Assembly (NCBI RefSeq): GCF_004745635.1
Contig: NZ_SRLB01000027.1
Coordinates: 1-64,000, forward strand
Direction: 5' to 3'
Length of the DNA: 64,000 bases
Origin: Methylobacterium nonmethylotrophicum
GTDB lineage: Bacteria; Pseudomonadota; Alphaproteobacteria; Rhizobiales; Beijerinckiaceae
Shown: positions 8,040 through 16,017 of the stretch, piece after piece
Layout of the letters: each line of letters starts with the position of its first letter
Position numbering within the stretch: the stretch's first letter is position 1
Notes under the pieces: generated by a model
Told to the model about the DNA's origin: nothing
Database searches by the model: none
The model's input: the letters and a program-made list of their open reading frames with translations, nothing else
Translations under genes and position numbers: made by a program

Positions 8040-8657
8040 ATGTCGCGTCAGATCCTCTGCACCGTCGCCGCCCTGGCCCTCGCCGCGAGCGCCGGCGCCT
8101 GCTCCTCGTCGCGCTTCGACACCGGCGCCCTCGGGGCCCCGGCGCGCCCCGCGCCCCGCGCCGCCCGGCCGCTGCCGCCCGAGGAGCCGGATCTCGGCCC
8201 CGGCCTGTCCTCCGGCCCCGTGACCTCGGCGCCGCTCGCGCCGCCCCCGGGCGCCGCCGCCGCCCCCGGACCGGTCGTCGCCAACCCGTCCGGCCCGATC
8301 ATGGCGGAGGCGAGCCCCCCGCCGGTGCAGCAGCAGGCCGCGATCGCGCCGCCCGCTCCTCCGGTGGTAGCGGGCGGCGGGCGCTCGGCCGTCGTCGGCG
8401 GCTGGACCGCCAAGGACGCCACCGGCGCGAGCTGCCGGGTGAACCTCGCGAGCACGCCGGCCCTCGACCTCTACAAGGCCTCGTCCACCGGCTGCGCCAA
8501 CAAGGATCTCGCCAAGGTCACCGCCTGGGATTTCCGCGACGGCGAGGTCTACCTCTACCAGCCCGGCGGCACGGTCGCGGCGCGCCTGCGCCCGGCGGGC
8601 GGCGCCATGGACGGCGCCCTGTCGAAGTCCGGCGCGCCGCTGGCGATGGTGCGGTAA
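8040..8657 (+). CDS. Inh/AprI-family protease-inhibitor-like lipoprotein
   Basis: This 205-residue predicted lipoprotein has signal and lipobox LALAASAGACSS (Cys about residue 21). A Pro/Ala-rich linker follows (about residues 30-118), then a C-terminal domain with VVGGWTAKDATGASCRVNL, the SSTGC cysteine and VTAWDFRDGEVYLY. This is the pattern of the AprI/Inh metalloprotease inhibitor fold, including its two cysteines, and resembles Omp19-type lipoproteins of Brucella. Such proteins inhibit secreted metalloproteases in some bacteria, while others are structural. No metalloprotease is adjacent. ATG 8040 is chosen because the upstream in-frame ATG would bury the signal peptide. Confidence 0.75.
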   Translation: MSRQILCTVAALALAASAGACSSSRFDTGALGAPARPAPRAARPLPPEEPDLGPGLSSGPVTSAPLAPPPGAAAAPGPVVANPSGPIMAEASPPPVQQQAAIAPPAPPVVAGGGRSAVVGGWTAKDATGASCRVNLASTPALDLYKASSTGCANKDLAKVTAWDFRDGEVYLYQPGGTVAARLRPAGGAMDGALSKSGAPLAMVR

Positions 8658-8658
8658 G

Positions 8659-10041
8659 CTACTCCGCGGCGCTGAGCCGGAACGCCTGGCGGCGCGGCGG
8701 TTCCGCCTCGCCGCCGATCCGGCGGCAATCCGCGATGGTGGAGCGCGCCGTCTCGATCGCGATCATCACCGCCGCCATGGTGCGGGTGTCGGTCTCGCGC
8801 TCGCGGGTGTAGCGCACCACGTCGGCGGCGAGCGCATCGACCTCGCCGGTCAGCGCGTCGAGGCCGGCGGCGTCCGCCCGGCGCGCCTCGGCCAGGATCT
8901 CGAGCAGCCGGTCCATCACCACGTCGATCCGCTCGCGCCGCAGGCGCCGCAGGCGCTGGCGCAGCCAGGCCAGCGCAGAGCCGAAGCCGCCGCCGAGCAC
9001 CGCCAGCAGGTAGACCCAGTCGCCGTAGCGATCGATGAAGCCCTGCTGCTCGCGCTCGAAATAGTCGATGGCCCCGGGATGGATCGGCAGCCGCGCGCTC
9101 GTCGCCTCGGCGGTGGTCTCGTAGGCCGGCGCCGCGATGTAGTCCGCCGCCGGCGTCGCGTCCGAGAGGCGCGAGCGCAATTCGAACAGGTGCTGGGTGA
9201 CGTCGGCCGCCACGGTGCGGCTCATCGAGGCCTTCGCCATCAGCCGGTAGGAGGCCCCGACGGTCTTCACCTCCTCCGCCGGCACCTTCGGGCTGCCGCC
9301 GAACAGGCCGGCCGGCACCGTCACCGCCTGGAGCCGGGGCAGGCGCTCGATGATCGCCGGCCCGTCCTCGACGCCGACGAAGTCGACCTTGCGGGTCCGG
9401 CTCGCCGCCTGGACGATGCCGACGAGGCGCAACGCCGTCGGCGCGGCGGGCGCGATCACCGCCACCATCGCGTCGATGCGCTTCTGCGCGAAGGCCTCGG
9501 CGAGGCCGTCCTCGTCCACCGCCACCAGGCGGACCTGGCCGGCGGGCACCGGGCCGGAGCCGCCGCCCTCCTGCAGGGTGAGGCCGTAATAGGCCATCAG
9601 GCTCTTGAGCAGCCACAGATCCGCGTCCCGGTGCGCCACGATGCCGAGGCGCTTGCGGGCGAGGCCCGGAAAGCTCGTGATGCCAGACGGCGCCGGCGAG
9701 GCGATCAGCATCGCCTGGTCGCGCAGGATCGCGAGCGTCAGGCCGTTCGCCGGCAGGTCGACGTCCGGCCGCACCACCGCGAGGTCGGCCTTCCCCTGCT
9801 CCAACGCCTTGGCGCTCTCGCGCACGTCGTCGAAGGGCAGGATCTTGAGCCGCACCCCCTTCTGGGCGCTCTTCAGCGCCTCCGCATAGGCGCGGATCAG
9901 CGCCGGCTCGGTCCCGTCCCGCGGCGCCACCGCGATGGTGAGGGTGGTTGCCTGCAGCACGTAGAGCGCGACCGCCGCCGCGACGGTCAGCACCAGGCTG
10001 GTGACCAGGAAGATGCGCTCGGGCCGGAACGCTGTCGTCAT
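8659..10041 (-). CDS. Membrane-tethered TAXI-family solute-binding protein
   Basis: This 460-residue protein has an N-terminal transmembrane anchor (about residues 10-27) and a TAXI/TRAP periplasmic binding domain (LTIAVAPRDGTEPALIRAYAEAL onward to about residue 345). A second transmembrane helix follows (WVYLLAVLGGGFGSALAWL) and then a cytoplasmic Arg-rich helical tail of about 90 residues. TAXI proteins normally deliver ligand to a TRAP permease. No permease gene is present here, and the double anchoring is unlike a free binding protein. A sensing or regulatory role is possible. ATG 10041 is preferred because it precedes the first helix. The gene converges on the Inh-like gene with a one-base gap. 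Confidence 0.72.
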   Translation of the reverse strand: MTTAFRPERIFLVTSLVLTVAAAVALYVLQATTLTIAVAPRDGTEPALIRAYAEALKSAQKGVRLKILPFDDVRESAKALEQGKADLAVVRPDVDLPANGLTLAILRDQAMLIASPAPSGITSFPGLARKRLGIVAHRDADLWLLKSLMAYYGLTLQEGGGSGPVPAGQVRLVAVDEDGLAEAFAQKRIDAMVAVIAPAAPTALRLVGIVQAASRTRKVDFVGVEDGPAIIERLPRLQAVTVPAGLFGGSPKVPAEEVKTVGASYRLMAKASMSRTVAADVTQHLFELRSRLSDATPAADYIAAPAYETTAEATSARLPIHPGAIDYFEREQQGFIDRYGDWVYLLAVLGGGFGSALAWLRQRLRRLRRERIDVVMDRLLEILAEARRADAAGLDALTGEVDALAADVVRYTRERETDTRTMAAVMIAIETARSTIADCRRIGGEAEPPRRQAFRLSAAE

Positions 10042-10384
10042 CGCGCGGACACGCACTCCCCAGAGAGGCACGGACTCGAGCGAGGCCTGGCGGCCCCTAC
10101 GAGAGGCAACGGGGGGAGGGCGGCGCCGGTTGCGTGGCCCGCATGTCGCAGGGAAACCGGGACCGATCCGGCGTCGACGGCGATCCGTCGGGGCGCGGAG
10201 CCTCGGCCTCGTGGCCGGCCCGGCGCCGCTCGAACGCGGATCGTCCTCGCCTCGCGGGAGCCGCCCTGACGCCCCCATGCCATCGCAGCGAGCCGGAACC
10301 GCCGAGCCGGGCCAGTCTCACAAGCAAAGAGGGCGGGCCCTCGCGGACCCGCCCTCTTCTTCTCGCCATGACCGGAAGGTCGCC
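10042..10384. other. Intergenic region between the TAXI gene and rpsI
   Basis: This 343-base stretch holds the rpsI terminator near its right end and the upstream region of the leftward TAXI gene. Open frames across it have no family match that I recognise and are treated as GC-rich shadows. I see no RNA gene or repeat. Confidence 0.5.
10328..10357 (-). terminator. Rho-independent terminator of rplM-rpsI
   Basis: On the minus strand AGAGGGCGGG (10357-10348) pairs with CCCGCCCTCT (10337-10328) around a ten-base loop, followed by TTGCTTG. It lies about 30 bases past the rpsI stop. Confidence 0.8.
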
Positions 10385-10876
10385 TTAGCGCTTCGAGAAC
10401 TGGAAGCTGCGGCGGGCCTTCTTGCGGCCGTACTTCTTGCGCTCGACCACGCGCGGGTCGCGGGTCAGGAAGCCCTCGCGCTTCAGCGGGCTGCGCAGCT
10501 CGGGCTCGTAGTAGGTCAGGGCCTTCGACAGGCCGTGGCGCACCGCGCCGGCCTGGCCGGAGAGGCCGCCGCCGGCCACCGTGACGACGATGTCGTACTG
10601 GTCGACGCGGTTGGCGACCTGGAGCGGCTGCTGCAGGATCATGCGCAGCACCGGGCGGGCGAAGTAGGTGTCGACCGGGCGGTCGTTCACCGTGATCTTG
10701 CCGGCGCCGGGCTTGATCCAGACGCGGGCGATCGCATCCTTGCGCTTGCCGGTGGCGTAGGCGCGACCGAGGGAGTCCAGCTTCTGGACGTGGACCGGGG
10801 CCTCGTTCTCGCCCTGGGCGAGGTTCTGGGCCTTGTTGGCCTGGCCGAGATCGGCGAGGGACTGAAGGGTCGCCAT
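10385..10876 (-). CDS. rpsI: 30S ribosomal protein S9
   Basis: This 163-residue protein has the S9 signatures GRAYATGKRKDAIARVWI and ITVNDRPVDTYFARPVLR. It also has the glycine-rich VTVAGGGLSGQAGAVRHGLS and the basic C-terminal tail ending FQFSKR, which reaches the P-site tRNA. The N-terminal extension of about 30 residues is normal for Alphaproteobacteria. It starts one base after the rplM stop, so the two form the conserved rplM-rpsI operon. Confidence 0.98.
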   Translation of the reverse strand: MATLQSLADLGQANKAQNLAQGENEAPVHVQKLDSLGRAYATGKRKDAIARVWIKPGAGKITVNDRPVDTYFARPVLRMILQQPLQVANRVDQYDIVVTVAGGGLSGQAGAVRHGLSKALTYYEPELRSPLKREGFLTRDPRVVERKKYGRKKARRSFQFSKR

Positions 10877-10877
10877 C

Positions 10878-11339
10878 TTACGCGCTCACGTTCTTGCGGT
10901 TGAGAGCGGCGACGTCGAGCGTCTCCGGCTGCTGGGCGGTGTGGGGATGCTCGTTGCCCTTGTAGACCCGGAGGTTGCCCAGGATCTGCCGGAAGAGCGG
11001 GCCGCGCGGCAGCATGCGCTCCACGGCCTTCTCGACGACGCGCTCGGGGAAGCGGCCCTCGAGGATGAACTTGGCCGAGCGCTCCTTGATGCCGCCCGGG
11101 TAGCCAGTGTGGTGGTAGTACACCTTCTGGTTATATTTGCGGCCGGTGAACTTCACCTTCTCCGCGTTGATGACGATGACGTTATCGCCGCAATCGACGT
11201 GGGGCGTGTACTGGGGCTTGTGCTTGCCCCGCAGACGCATCGCGACGATCGACGCCAGGCGGCCGACCACGAGGCCCTCCGCGTCGATGATCACCCACTT
11301 CTTGTCGACGTCGGCGGGCTTCAGCGAAAAGGTCTTCAT
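10878..11339 (-). CDS. rplM: 50S ribosomal protein L13
   Basis: This 153-residue L13 shows WVIIDAEGLVVGRLAS near the N-terminus, CGDNVIVINAEKVKFTGRK, and YYHHTGYPGGIKERSA. It is a core 50S protein that is needed early in assembly. It heads the rplM-rpsI operon. Upstream are a near-consensus promoter (TTGACG-N17-TACTCA) and a hairpin plus U-tract within the leader, about 28 bases from the start codon. The expression may be controlled in that leader; this is inference, since rplM operons of other phyla are autogenously regulated by L13. Confidence 0.98.
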   Translation of the reverse strand: MKTFSLKPADVDKKWVIIDAEGLVVGRLASIVAMRLRGKHKPQYTPHVDCGDNVIVINAEKVKFTGRKYNQKVYYHHTGYPGGIKERSAKFILEGRFPERVVEKAVERMLPRGPLFRQILGNLRVYKGNEHPHTAQQPETLDVAALNRKNVSA

Positions 11340-11367
11340 CGCGGATAGGTCCCGGAAGTCTTTGACG

Positions 11368-11412
11368 AAAAAAACAGGACGCCGCCGCGGTCAGGGATGA
11401 GCGCGCGGCGGC
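11368..11412 (-). promoter_or_regulatory. Attenuator-like hairpin and U-tract in the rplM leader
   Basis: On the minus strand GCCGCCGCG (11412-11404) pairs perfectly with CGCGGCGGC (11389-11381) around a 14-base loop. GTCCTG and seven T residues (11374-11368) follow. The element lies between the predicted promoter and the rplM start, so it would be in the nascent leader. The six-base gap between stem and U-tract is longer than in a canonical terminator. Confidence 0.55.
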
Positions 11413-11422
11413 GATGGCCGGC

Positions 11423-11451
11423 TGAGTAACCGAGGACGCCGCCCGCGTCAA
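11423..11451 (-). promoter_or_regulatory. rplM: Sigma-70-type promoter of rplM-rpsI
   Basis: The minus strand shows TTGACG (11451-11446), a 17-base spacer and TACTCA (11428-11423). The start site would be near 11416, giving a leader of about 77 bases. Spacing is ideal, and ribosomal protein operons usually have such promoters. The start site is inferred. Confidence 0.65.
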
Positions 11452-11474
11452 GCGATACGGGAATTCCCAGGAGC

Positions 11475-11493
11475 CGAAAAAGCGTGTTTTTCG
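11475..11493 (-). terminator. Terminator candidate after the thioesterase gene
   Basis: CGAAAAA (11475-11481) and TTTTTCG (11487-11493) form a seven-pair stem with a five-base loop inside a wider GCCGAA/TTCGGC pairing. It lies about 35 bases after the thioesterase stop and upstream of the rplM promoter. A second small stem, AGCGGTA/TACCGCT (11508-11527), overlaps the stop codon itself. Confidence 0.55.
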
Positions 11494-11525
11494 AGCGGCT
11501 TCGGCATAGCGGTACTGTGATACCG

Positions 11526-11957
11526 CTAGCGCGGCGGGATCGCGTATGTGCCGGTGGCGTGGCAGACGAGGTCGTCCTGGCCGAGGCTGCGGATCAGCAC
11601 CTCGCCCACGGCCAGCGAGCGACCGAGCTTGAGCAGGCGCGCCTCGGCGAGGAGATCGGCCTGCATGGGCTTCCTCATGAAGTTGAACGACAGGTTGGTG
11701 GTGACGGCGAGCGCCACCGGGCCGATCTGGGCCAGGATCGCGACGTAGAGCGCCACGTCGGCGAGCCCCATCATGGCGGGCCCCGAGATCGTGCCGCCGG
11801 GGCGCAGGTGGCGCTCGTGGTAGGGCAGGCGCATCACGGCGGACATCGGCCCGACGCTCTCGACCACCGGCCCCGGCCCGCCGTGATGGATCTGCGGGAA
11901 GACCTCGTCGAGGAAGGCCGCGACCGCGTCGCGGTCCATCATCAGGGCAGGGGGCAT
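11526..11957 (-). CDS. PaaI-family hotdog thioesterase
   Basis: This 143-residue single hotdog-fold protein carries the PaaI/YbgC-like segment RPGGTISGPAMMGLADVALYVAI (residues about 52-75). Here the loop and following aspartate lie where family members bind and hydrolyse acyl-CoA. NLSFNFMRKP gives the second strand pair. It would hydrolyse an acyl- or aryl-CoA in the cytosol; the substrate cannot be read from sequence. ATG 11957 is chosen because the upstream frame extension is low in conserved features. It is divergent from the enoyl-CoA hydratase gene by about 97 bases, consistent with shared CoA-ester metabolism. Confidence 0.8.
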   Translation of the reverse strand: MPPALMMDRDAVAAFLDEVFPQIHHGGPGPVVESVGPMSAVMRLPYHERHLRPGGTISGPAMMGLADVALYVAILAQIGPVALAVTTNLSFNFMRKPMQADLLAEARLLKLGRSLAVGEVLIRSLGQDDLVCHATGTYAIPPR

Positions 11958-12054
11958 GCAGGGGACGTTTCCGGTTGTGGTTGTGCACGATCTTGCAGCA
12001 CGGCCCCCGGCACCGGACAATAGGCCATCCGTTCCGTCCTCCTTACGAGACCGC

Positions 12055-12840
12055 ATGTCCGACCCCGCACTCCTCCTTCGGCACGACCGCGACGGCGTCG
12101 CGACCCTGACCCTCAACCGGCCGCGGGCCCGCAACGCCCTGTCGCACGCCCTCCTCACCGCCCTGTCGGACGCGTTCGCGCGGCTGGCTGACGATACGAG
12201 CGTGCGCGCCGTGGTGCTGGCCGCCGAGGGGCCGGCCTTCTGCGCCGGCCACGACCTGAAGGAGATGACCGCCTACCGCCAGGACCCCGACCGGGGCGCG
12301 GCGCGGTTCGCCGCGCTGTTCGACCTCTGCTCGTCGGTGATGATGGCCATCCCCGCCCTGCCGCAGCCGGTGATCGCGGCGGTGGAGGGGATCGCGACGG
12401 CGGCCGGCTGCCAGCTCGTCGCCTCCTGCGACCTCGCGGTGGCGGGGGAGGAGGCCCGCTTCGCCACGCCCGGGGTGCAGATCGGCCTGTTCTGCTCGAC
12501 CCCGATGGTGGCGCTCTCGCGCAACCTCTCGCGCAAGGCCGCGATGGCGATGCTGCTCACCGCCGAGATGGCGGAGCCCGGCGAGGCGAAGGATCTCGGC
12601 CTCGTCAACCGCGTCGTGCCCGCCGGCACGGCGCGCGACGCGGCGCAGGCGATGGCCGCCGGCATCGCGGCCCGTAGCGCCTATACGGTGCGGGTCGGCA
12701 AGCGCGCCTTCTACGAGCAGCTGGAGATGCCGTTGGCAGAGGCCTACGCCCATGCCGGCCGGGTGATGACCGAGAACATGCTGGCCCGCGCCGCCGAGGA
12801 CGGCATCGCGGCCTTCCTCGACCGGAAGGCGGCCCGATGA
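12055..12840 (+). CDS. Enoyl-CoA hydratase/isomerase family protein
   Basis: This 261-residue crotonase-fold protein has LNRPRARNALSHAL near the N-terminus, the first oxyanion-hole segment FCAGHDLKEM (about residue 63) and the second, GIATAAGCQLVASCDLAVA. The glutamates that act in classic hydratases are not clearly placed in the ATPGVQIGLFCSTP segment. This matches the ECHDC3-like branch, whose reaction is less certain. The start ATG 12055 precedes the conserved fold. It overlaps the next gene by four bases (ATGA), so translation is probably coupled. Confidence 0.8.
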   Translation: MSDPALLLRHDRDGVATLTLNRPRARNALSHALLTALSDAFARLADDTSVRAVVLAAEGPAFCAGHDLKEMTAYRQDPDRGAARFAALFDLCSSVMMAIPALPQPVIAAVEGIATAAGCQLVASCDLAVAGEEARFATPGVQIGLFCSTPMVALSRNLSRKAAMAMLLTAEMAEPGEAKDLGLVNRVVPAGTARDAAQAMAAGIAARSAYTVRVGKRAFYEQLEMPLAEAYAHAGRVMTENMLARAAEDGIAAFLDRKAAR

Positions 12841-13376
12841 GCGTCGATCCCGCCGCCCACGACCGCTACGACGACGAGGCCCTGCGGGCGATCCTGCGCC
12901 GCGTCCGCTCGATCGCCCTCGTCGGTGCCTCCGCCAACCCGGCCCGGCCGAGCTGGATCGTCACCAAGTACCTCCTCGAGCGCGGCTACCAGGTGATTCC
13001 GGTCAATCCGGGGCTGGCGGGGGGTGAGATCCTGGGCCGGCCGGTGGTGGCGCGGCTCGCCGACCTCGCGCAGCCCGTCGACATGGTCGAGATCTTCCGC
13101 AACTCCGAGGCGGCCGGACCGCTGGTCGACGAGGCGCTCGCCCTCGACCCGCTGCCTCAGGTGATCTGGATGCAGCTCGGGGTGCGCAACGACGACGGCG
13201 CGGCGCGGGCCGAGGCGCGGGGCGTCACCGTGGTGATGAACCGCTGCCCGAAGATCGAGTACGGCCGCCTCTCGGGCGAGATCGGCTGGACGGGCGTGAA
13301 TTCCCGCATCCTCAGCGCCAAGCGGCCGAAGCTCGCCGCGAAGGGGTTCCAGAAGCTGACGATCGAGGAGCGGTGA
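12837..13376 (+). CDS. CoA-binding domain protein (YccU family)
   Basis: This 179-residue protein is a single Rossmann-type CoA-binding domain. It has SIALVGASANPARPSWIVTKYLLERGYQVIPVNP in the first third and a conserved later segment VIWMQLGVRNDDGAA and VMNRCPKIEY. Proteins of this family (YccU-like) resemble the N-terminal domain of acyl-CoA synthetases but lack ligase domains, and their role is not settled. It overlaps the enoyl-CoA hydratase stop by four bases, so both are likely made together. It converges with mgtE. Confidence 0.83.
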   Translation: MSVDPAAHDRYDDEALRAILRRVRSIALVGASANPARPSWIVTKYLLERGYQVIPVNPGLAGGEILGRPVVARLADLAQPVDMVEIFRNSEAAGPLVDEALALDPLPQVIWMQLGVRNDDGAARAEARGVTVVMNRCPKIEYGRLSGEIGWTGVNSRILSAKRPKLAAKGFQKLTIEER

Positions 13377-13395
13377 GGGGCGTTACGTCAATAGG

Positions 13396-13430
13396 CCCAA
13401 CCGCGACATCAGGATGAGGTCGCGGGTGGG
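13396..13430. terminator. Imperfect hairpin between convergent genes
   Basis: CCCA-A-CCGCGAC (13396-13407) and GTCGCGG-G-TGGG (13419-13430) pair with one mismatch around an 11-base loop. The hairpin lies between the converging CoA-binding gene and mgtE. No T-run is present in either direction, so it is only a candidate. Confidence 0.4.
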
Positions 13431-13441
13431 AGGCGCTCCGC

Positions 13442-14809
13442 CTACAACAGCGTCCCCCTCAGGATCACCAGCGCCACCGTGAAGTAGATCACCAGCCCCG
13501 ACACGTCGACGAGGGTGGCCACGAACGGCGCCGAGGCGGTGGCGGGGTCGAAGCCGACGCGCTGGAGGATGAAGGGCAGCATCGAGCCGGTGAGCGAGCC
13601 GAACAGCACGATCCCGACGAGCGCCGTGCCGACGGTGGCGGCGACCAGGAACCAGTGCTCGCCGTAATCGTAGAAGCCGAGCTTCTGCCACACCACGATC
13701 CGCGCCACGCCGATCGTGCCAAGGATCGCCCCGAGCGTCAGGCCGGCCGGAATCTCGCGCAAGGCGACCCGCCACCAGTCGGACAGGCGCACCTGGTGGA
13801 GCGCCAGCGCGCGGATCAGCAGCGAGGTCGCCTGCGAGCCCGAATTGCCCCCCGAGCTCATGATCAGCGGGATGAACAGGGTCAGCACCAGGGCCTTCTC
13901 GAGCTCGCCCTCGAAGCCCTGCATCGCGCTCGCCGTCAGCATCTCGGACAGGAACAGCACGCAGAGCCAGCCGGCGCGCTTGCGGATCATGGTGAGGAAG
14001 TCGATCGACATGTAGGGCTCGTCGAGCGCCTCCATGCCGCCGAAGCGCTGCACCTCCTCGGTCTGCTTCTGGATCATCGCATCGATCACGTCGTCGACCG
14101 TGACGATGCCGACGACATGGTTGGTGGCATCGACGACCGGGATCGCCAGGAGGTCGTATTTCGAGATCAGGCGCGCCGCCTCGTTGCGGCTGGCATCGGC
14201 CGAGACCACCACCGGGCGGCGGTTGGGTGCCACCGACAGGATGTTGTCCTGCGGGTTGCCGGAGATCAGCCGGCGCAGCGGCACCGCCTTGGCGAGCGCC
14301 CCGGTGCGCGGATCGAGCACGAAGATCGAGTAGACGGTCTCGCGGGTGCGCTCGACCTTGCGGATGTAGTCGAGGGTGAGCCCGACCGTCCAGGTCGTCG
14401 GCACGGAGACGAACTCGGTCGTCATGATCGAGCCGACGCTCTCCTCCGGGTAGGCGATCAGCGTGTCGACGGCGCCGCGGGTCTCGGCGTCGAGGCGGGT
14501 GCGCAGGTCGGAGCGCCCCGGCTCCTCGATCTCCCGGAACACGTCGGTGACCCGGTCGGCCGACATGCCCGACAGGAAGGACGCGACGCGGTCGCGCGGC
14601 AGCATCTCGATGATGTCGGGCGCGCAGTGGAGCTCGGGCTGGTCCAGCACCTCGACGGCGCGGTCGTGCGGGAGGCTCAGCAGGATGGCGGCGGCCACCT
14701 CCGGCGCCTCCCGGTTCAGGGCCTCGACGATGTCGGGGGCGCTCTCCTCGGCGAGGCGGGCGGCGAGGGAGGCGGGCTCGACGGGGGCGTCGATCACGGT
14801 GTCGATCAT
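13442..14809 (-). CDS. mgtE: Magnesium transporter MgtE
   Basis: This 455-residue protein has the full MgtE layout. It has an N-terminal helical domain (about residues 1-130) and a CBS pair (about 135-255, with TEFVSVPTTWTVGLTLDYIRK and VVDATNHVVGIVTVDDVID). A plug helix and five transmembrane helices follow, with the signature SSGGNSGSQATSLLIRALAL. MgtE is a Mg2+ channel whose cytosolic domains close the pore when Mg2+ is high. No M-box leader is visible, and regulation by the protein itself is expected. The divergent neighbour encodes a low-affinity iron-permease-family protein, a metal-linked pair only by position. Confidence 0.94.
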   Translation of the reverse strand: MIDTVIDAPVEPASLAARLAEESAPDIVEALNREAPEVAAAILLSLPHDRAVEVLDQPELHCAPDIIEMLPRDRVASFLSGMSADRVTDVFREIEEPGRSDLRTRLDAETRGAVDTLIAYPEESVGSIMTTEFVSVPTTWTVGLTLDYIRKVERTRETVYSIFVLDPRTGALAKAVPLRRLISGNPQDNILSVAPNRRPVVVSADASRNEAARLISKYDLLAIPVVDATNHVVGIVTVDDVIDAMIQKQTEEVQRFGGMEALDEPYMSIDFLTMIRKRAGWLCVLFLSEMLTASAMQGFEGELEKALVLTLFIPLIMSSGGNSGSQATSLLIRALALHQVRLSDWWRVALREIPAGLTLGAILGTIGVARIVVWQKLGFYDYGEHWFLVAATVGTALVGIVLFGSLTGSMLPFILQRVGFDPATASAPFVATLVDVSGLVIYFTVALVILRGTLL

Positions 14810-15134
14810 GGCTCACCTTCTCGGGCGTCTGGCGTCGGCCGGCCGTCCCCGGCCGGTCGCGGCGAGCCGCTGGAGGGCGAGCGCGCGGGACCTCAGGCCG
14901 GAGACGGCGAGAGCGGTCGACTGTGACTGTCGCTCGGCATGGGGTTGCGGTTGTCCGGATGTGCTTGCGGCGAAGGCGCCGCGGGCGGATCGTCACTGCG
15001 CCGCGCCCGAAGCGTCGTCAAGAGGGGAACCCTCGGGGCGAGGAAGGAATTCGTAAGCGGACGCTCGTCCGCCCGGAGCCCCTTGGAAACGTTGCGGAAA
15101 TCTTCGGCGAGTCCGGGCCGCCGCGGGAGCCACG
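14810..15134. other. Divergent intergenic region, mgtE and iron-permease-family gene
   Basis: The 325 bases hold the 5' regions of both divergent genes. I see no M-box, no clear -35/-10 pair and no repeat. Open frames here are shadows in my judgement. Confidence 0.4.
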
Positions 15135-15581
15135 ATGGCCACCACACGCCTTCGCACCTTCTCGGACTTCGCCGCCTCGGTCGCCCGGGCGGCGGGCCGT
15201 CCGGCCACCTTCGCGGCGAGCCTGCTGCTGATCGTGGTCTGGGCGCTGACGGGCCCGCTGTTCCACTACTCGGATACCTGGCAGCTCATCATCAACACCG
15301 GCACCACGATCGTGACGTTCCTGATGGTGTTCCTGATCCAGAACACCCAGAACCGCGACGGCGCGGCGATCCAGGCCAAGCTCGACGAGCTGATCCGGGC
15401 GAGCGCGGCCCAGAACGCCTATATCGGCATCGAGCACCTGACCGAGGAGGAACTCGACGTCCTGCGCGCCCGCTGCGAGGCGCGGGCGAAGGATTTCCGC
15501 CTCAGCGAGGTCGTGGAGGCCGCCGAGGCGACCGCCAACGCCAAGGCCGCGGCGGCGGCACGGGCGGCGACGGGCGCGTGA
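15135..15581 (+). CDS. Low-affinity iron permease family protein
   Basis: This 148-residue membrane protein has two transmembrane helices (about residues 24-42 and 50-70) with the family signature TWQLIINTGTTIVTFLMVFLIQNTQNRDGAAIQAKLDELIRA split across the second helix and following amphipathic segment. The C-terminal tail is charged. Proteins of this Pfam family are related to fungal Fet4 low-affinity iron transporters by name, but bacterial members are short and transport has not been shown. It is divergent from mgtE and converges with a response regulator gene seven bases away. Confidence 0.82.
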   Translation: MATTRLRTFSDFAASVARAAGRPATFAASLLLIVVWALTGPLFHYSDTWQLIINTGTTIVTFLMVFLIQNTQNRDGAAIQAKLDELIRASAAQNAYIGIEHLTEEELDVLRARCEARAKDFRLSEVVEAAEATANAKAAAAARAATGA

Positions 15582-15588
15582 CGTCGCC

Positions 15589-16017
15589 TTACGCGCAGAG
15601 CTGGCGCGACGCCTCGATCTCGTTCGCCATCATCCGGGCGAGCCGCAGGATGTCGGCGATCACGAAGGGCTTGGTCACGAAGATGCTGCCGGGCACCGCC
15701 GGGTGGTTCAGGTTGGCGGTGGTCGAGGAGTAGATCACCGGCCGGTGCGGCTGGATCTGCCGGTAGGCCTCGGCCACGCCCCAGCCGTCGACGAGGCCCG
15801 GGAGCCGGATGTCGGTGAGGAGCCAGTCGATCCGCGGGCCGTGCTCGCGCAGCAGGGTGAGCGCCGCCTCGCCGCTCGACGCGGTCAGCGTCTCGACCCC
15901 GTGCTGCTCGCACAGGGTCACCAGCAGCTCGAGCAGCATGTAGCTGTCCTCGACGATCAGCACGCAGGGCTTGGTGCCGCTCTGAGGCATCCGGGACGGG
16001 AGGTGTGGGGCGGGCAT
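15589..16017 (-). CDS. Single-domain response regulator (receiver only)
   Basis: This 142-residue protein is one receiver domain: VLIVEDSYMLLELLVTLCEQHG (acidic pair ED), phosphoacceptor Asp in WLLTDIRLPG, the S/T switch in YSSTTAN and the Lys in FVTKPF. No output domain is present, so it probably acts through protein contact or as a phosphate relay. No kinase gene is adjacent. Start is uncertain: ATG 16017 or ATG 15990; neither has a clear ribosome-binding site. Upstream is a TTGA-N7-TTAA site resembling a CtrA motif. Confidence 0.78.
   Translation of the reverse strand: MPAPHLPSRMPQSGTKPCVLIVEDSYMLLELLVTLCEQHGVETLTASSGEAALTLLREHGPRIDWLLTDIRLPGLVDGWGVAEAYRQIQPHRPVIYSSTTANLNHPAVPGSIFVTKPFVIADILRLARMMANEIEASRQLCA

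Noticed and set aside
14810..15134. Possible M-box or other metal riboswitch upstream of mgtE
   Set aside because: I searched by eye for conserved helices and found none. mgtE regulation by riboswitch is not typical of Alphaproteobacteria.
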